A DNA stretch of 7,517 nucleotides, taken from positions 1 to 7,517 of the forward strand of contig JAUPLV010000103.1 in NCBI GenBank assembly GCA_030836725.1, written 5' to 3'. The notes below the pieces were generated by a model. That model saw only the letters and a list, made by a program, of their open reading frames with translations. It was not told the DNA's origin and searched no databases. Position 1 is the stretch's first letter. The number at the start of each line of letters is the position of its first letter. Both the position numbers and the translations under genes were made by a program. The stretch is from Pseudomonadota bacterium. GTDB taxonomy: Bacteria; Pseudomonadota; Gammaproteobacteria; Burkholderiales; Thiobacillaceae. Shown here piece by piece: positions 5,558 to 7,517 of the stretch.

Positions 5558-6808
5558 TTAGCGGCGGACGGTGGTCAGGGGGTAGTCCTTCGGCAGCAGC
5601 ACCCACATACGGCCGCGCTGTTTCATGCGACCGGCGAGTTCGCCCGCCTCGTTGCCGAATCCCCAGAAGAAATCAGCGCGCACGCCGCCGCGGATGGCGC
5701 CGCCGGTGTCCTGCGCCAACACCAGCCGGTTCAGCGGTTGCGTCGAATTGGGCTGGGTGGTGGCAAGGAAAACCGGGGCGCCGAGCGGGATGAAGCGGGG
5801 GTCGACGGCAATCGAGCGGCCGCCGGTGAGCGGCACGCCCAGGGCGCCGAGCGGGCCGGCGAGGCCGTTGGGCAGTTCGCGGAAGAACACGAAGCTGGGG
5901 TTGCTGGCGAGCAGGTCGGGCAGCCTGTCGGGATTTTTCGCGCCCCAGTCCTTGATGCCCTGCATCGAAGCCTGCTCCAGTTTCAGCTCGCCGCGTTCGA
6001 CCAGCAGTTTGCCGATGGACTGATAGGGATGGCCGTTATGGTCGGCATAGCCGACGCGCAGGTGCGAGCCGTCGGGCAGTTCGATGCGGCCCGAGCCCTG
6101 GATGTGCAGGAAGAAGAGATCCACCGGGTCTTCGGCCCAGGCAATGGGCTTGAAACCCTGGCCATTGCCGGCGGGCGCCTCGATTTCCCGGCGGGTGGAA
6201 TAGGGCGCCAGTTTGTTGCCGACCAGCCGCCCTCGCAGGCGCAGGTCCTTCAGTTCGGGATAGACGCTGGCGAGATCCACGGCGATGAGATCGTCCGGCA
6301 CGGCATAGAGCGGGTGGCGCGCGCGCTCGGTCCGCACGCGGTCGCCTTTCAGCAGGGGCTCGTAATAACCGGTCACCATGCCTTCGGCGCCGCCGTCTTC
6401 CTGGGTGGCTTGCCAGGGCTGGAATCGCTGTTCGAAGAAGCGCCGGGCAGCCGCGTCGTCGGGCGTCGGCATCGACGCGGCTTCGCTGCAGACGGGCTGC
6501 CACGCGGTGCGCTTGACCAGTGTCGAGCAGCTGTGCAGGAAGGCGGTCCATGCCTCGCTGAGCGAATCGTCCCGCCAGGAGGGGATTGCGCTCCAGGCCA
6601 CCGGTTTGAGTGTCGGATAGGCCACCGTCGGCGTCGGAATCAACGCCGGCGGCGGTACAGGGGCGGGTTCCGGCTGGGGCGCCGGCTCGGGCTCGGGGGC
6701 CGGTTCCAGCACGGCGGCGGGAGGGGGGGCAGGGGGTTTCGCGGGCGGCTGCACCGCGCAGGCGGATAACAGCAGGGCGAACAACCACGGGTTTGCGCGT
6801 AAGGACAT
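5558..6808 (-). CDS. mltA: Membrane-bound lytic murein transglycosylase A (lipoprotein)
   Basis: 416 residues from the ATG at 6808. Residues 1-17 are a lipoprotein signal with lipobox LSAC, so Cys17 should be lipidated and the enzyme anchored in the outer membrane, where it cleaves peptidoglycan glycan strands to 1,6-anhydro products. A Pro/Glu-rich linker (about 21-61) precedes the catalytic part: GYYEP (147-151), HIQGSGRIELPDG (235-247), and a C-terminal 3D domain with conserved aspartates in IAVDP (Asp336), AQDTGGAIRG (Asp367) and RADFFWG (Asp379, by recollection the position of the catalytic Asp in E. coli MltA). A longer in-frame ATG at 6856 would place 16 extra residues before the lipoprotein signal and overlap a likely -10 box, so 6808 is preferred, although its Shine-Dalgarno is poor. 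It lies between apaG and copA on one strand. Confidence 0.93.
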   Translation of the reverse strand: MSLRANPWLFALLLSACAVQPPAKPPAPPPAAVLEPAPEPEPAPQPEPAPVPPPALIPTPTVAYPTLKPVAWSAIPSWRDDSLSEAWTAFLHSCSTLVKRTAWQPVCSEAASMPTPDDAAARRFFEQRFQPWQATQEDGGAEGMVTGYYEPLLKGDRVRTERARHPLYAVPDDLIAVDLASVYPELKDLRLRGRLVGNKLAPYSTRREIEAPAGNGQGFKPIAWAEDPVDLFFLHIQGSGRIELPDGSHLRVGYADHNGHPYQSIGKLLVERGELKLEQASMQGIKDWGAKNPDRLPDLLASNPSFVFFRELPNGLAGPLGALGVPLTGGRSIAVDPRFIPLGAPVFLATTQPNSTQPLNRLVLAQDTGGAIRGGVRADFFWGFGNEAGELAGRMKQRGRMWVLLPKDYPLTTVRR

Positions 6809-6846
6809 CACGGGCGGAAGATGGCTCACAACAAAAACACCTGCGG

Positions 6847-6852
6847 AGTATA
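6847..6852 (-). promoter_or_regulatory. Possible -10 box of mltA
   Basis: TATACT on the minus strand (5 of 6 to TATAAT) would start transcription about 30 nt before the ATG at 6808, which fits the shorter start. The best -35 (CTGACC) is 15 nt upstream, within the GGGGTCA repeat, and is only moderate. Confidence 0.35.
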
Positions 6853-6858
6853 GCAACA

Positions 6859-6876
6859 GGGGTCAGGGGTCAGGGG
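6859..6876 (+). repeat. Short tandem repeat, GGGGTCA x 2.6
   Basis: Two exact 7-nt units (6859-6865 and 6866-6872) are followed by GGGG. The repeat lies in the 95-bp gap between the apaG stop and the mltA start, just upstream of the putative mltA -10 box. Confidence 0.6.
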
Positions 6877-6903
6877 GCGAGCGGCTGCGCCCTTTCCCTT
6901 GGA

Positions 6904-7287
6904 TCAGTGCAGCACGCGCGGCATCGACAGCGTGAACAGGGGGATCTCGGCGTCGAACTTGTTGCCGTCCTCGGCCACCATCTGATAGCTGCCCTGCATG
7001 GTCCCGACCGGCGTCGCCATCGCGGTGCCGCTGGTGTATTCGAAGCTCTCGCCCGGCCGCAGCAGCGGCTGTTCGCCGACCACGCCCAGTCCCTTGACTT
7101 CCTGGGTGACGTTGTTCGCGTCGGTGATGATCCAGTGGCGCGAAATCAGCTGCGCCGCCACGGTGCCGTTGTTGGCGATGGTGATGGTGTAGGCGAACAC
7201 GTAGCGGTCCGCCGAAGGGTCGCTCTGCTCGTCCAGGTAGGCCGTCTTGACGTTGATGCTGATGAGGTATTTCTTGCCTTCGGCCAT
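6904..7287 (-). CDS. apaG: ApaG domain protein
   Basis: 127 residues, the usual full length for ApaG, a single fibronectin-III-like beta-sandwich domain. Family motifs run in order: DRYVFAYTITIANNG (27-41), LISRHWIITDANN (47-59), EVKGLGVVGEQPLLRPGESFEY (63-84, with the characteristic GVVGEQP), SGTAMATPVGTMQGSYQM (86-103), and IPLFTLSMPRVLH at the C-terminus. It has no signal peptide, so it is cytoplasmic. In enterobacteria it has been linked to Co2+ resistance and Mg2+ efflux, but its biochemical role is not settled. The ATG at 7287 has a weak GAGCGGA site upstream. The gene is divergent from rpe across 103 bp and has mltA downstream, an order I recall as common in betaproteobacteria. Confidence 0.94.
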   Translation of the reverse strand: MAEGKKYLISINVKTAYLDEQSDPSADRYVFAYTITIANNGTVAAQLISRHWIITDANNVTQEVKGLGVVGEQPLLRPGESFEYTSGTAMATPVGTMQGSYQMVAEDGNKFDAEIPLFTLSMPRVLH

Positions 7288-7347
7288 GGATCCGCTCGAC
7301 AGGTTGTAATGCGGGGAGTGTAACGCAATGGCGCGGCGGACTTAAGT

Positions 7348-7353
7348 TAAAAT
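7348..7353 (+). promoter_or_regulatory. Possible -10 box of rpe
   Basis: TAAAAT (5 of 6 to TATAAT) lies 37 nt before the rpe ATG in the apaG/rpe divergent region. No matching -35 box was seen. The sequence after it, GGGGTTTCCCC (7357-7367), is an inverted repeat near the expected transcript start. Confidence 0.3.
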
Positions 7354-7380
7354 GCCGGGGTTTCCCCTAATTCAATTCCC

Positions 7381-7384
7381 GGAG
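7381..7384 (+). promoter_or_regulatory. Ribosome-binding site of rpe
   Basis: GGAG lies 6 nt before the ATG at 7391, good spacing that fixes the rpe start. Confidence 0.6.
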
Positions 7385-7390
7385 CTTCCC

Positions 7391-7517
7391 ATGACCTACC
7401 GCATCGCCCCGTCCATTCTGTCCGCCAACTTCGCCCGGCTTGGCGAGGAAGTCGACAACGTCCTCGCCTCCGGCGCCGACATCGTCCACTTCGACGTGAT
7501 GGACAACCACTACGTGC
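7391..7517 (+). CDS. rpe: Ribulose-phosphate 3-epimerase (partial, N-terminus only)
   Basis: 42 codons are visible before the right edge. The enzyme interconverts D-ribulose 5-phosphate and D-xylulose 5-phosphate in the cytoplasm, serving the pentose phosphate pathway and, in autotrophs, the Calvin cycle. The first barrel strand APSILSANFARL (6-17) carries the conserved Ser8. The second strand, DIVHFDVMDNHYV (30-42), carries His33 and Asp35, which in the family bind the metal and act in proton transfer, and Met37 at the active-site cap. The match at this end is very strong. The start has a well-placed GGAG. It is divergent from apaG; in betaproteobacteria gph and trpE often follow, but that lies outside this window. 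Confidence 0.93.
   Translation, partial: MTYRIAPSILSANFARLGEEVDNVLASGADIVHFDVMDNHYV

Noticed and set aside
3921..5561. A 546-residue plus-strand open frame antisense to copA, and a 491-residue minus-strand frame (3964-5439) inside it
   Set aside because: Composition is dominated by Arg, Gly, His and Ala, with no domain pattern. Both are GC-driven shadows of copA, whose motifs are unmistakable.
5490..5606. The longer in-frame start of copA at 5606
   Set aside because: It overlaps the end of mltA and adds 38 residues unlike CopA; the ATG pair at 5492/5489 leads directly into the first metal-binding domain.
5516..6769. A 417-residue plus-strand open frame antisense to mltA
   Set aside because: Low-complexity Gly/Arg content and full overlap with a clear mltA on the other strand; typical of high-GC shadow frames.

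Overview
The window looks like chromosomal DNA of a GC-rich betaproteobacterium, probably a sulfur-oxidising member of the Nitrosomonadales/Thiobacillus type. This is inferred from protein style, from a flavocytochrome c sulfide dehydrogenase pair, and from the apaG-mltA block divergent from rpe, an arrangement I recall from betaproteobacteria. No database search was possible.

Layout, left to right. Positions 1-522 (minus strand) hold a two-gene sulfide-oxidation unit: a small monohaem cytochrome (fccA) followed 19 bp later by the Tat-exported FAD subunit (fccB), which runs off the left edge. Positions 523-1520 are about 1 kb with no convincing gene. That stretch holds a possible promoter and leader for fccAB and a cluster of degenerate repeats with the core TGTCGCCTGA, one copy of which sits in a perfect hairpin. 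Positions 1521-2315 (minus) encode an exported dienelactone-hydrolase-like protein with an Arg where the catalytic His is expected. Divergent from it, 2390-3094 (plus) encodes an orphan TonB-type energy transducer. It converges on copA (3105-5492, minus), a two-HMA-domain Cu+-exporting P1B ATPase; the tonB terminator hairpin contains the stop codons of both genes. Upstream of copA on the same strand are mltA (5558-6808), a lipoprotein lytic transglycosylase, and apaG (6904-7287). The right edge holds the first 42 codons of rpe (plus).

Functional picture. The genes are mostly unrelated housekeeping or envelope functions: periplasmic sulfide oxidation, copper efflux, TonB-dependent outer-membrane transport, murein turnover, and a Calvin/pentose phosphate enzyme. 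Only fccA-fccB is a clear functional operon. I see no CRISPR array, tRNA, rRNA, transposase or phage gene, and no strong evidence for a new multi-gene system. The least explained parts are the repeat-bearing gene-free kilobase and the hydrolase with its altered active site.
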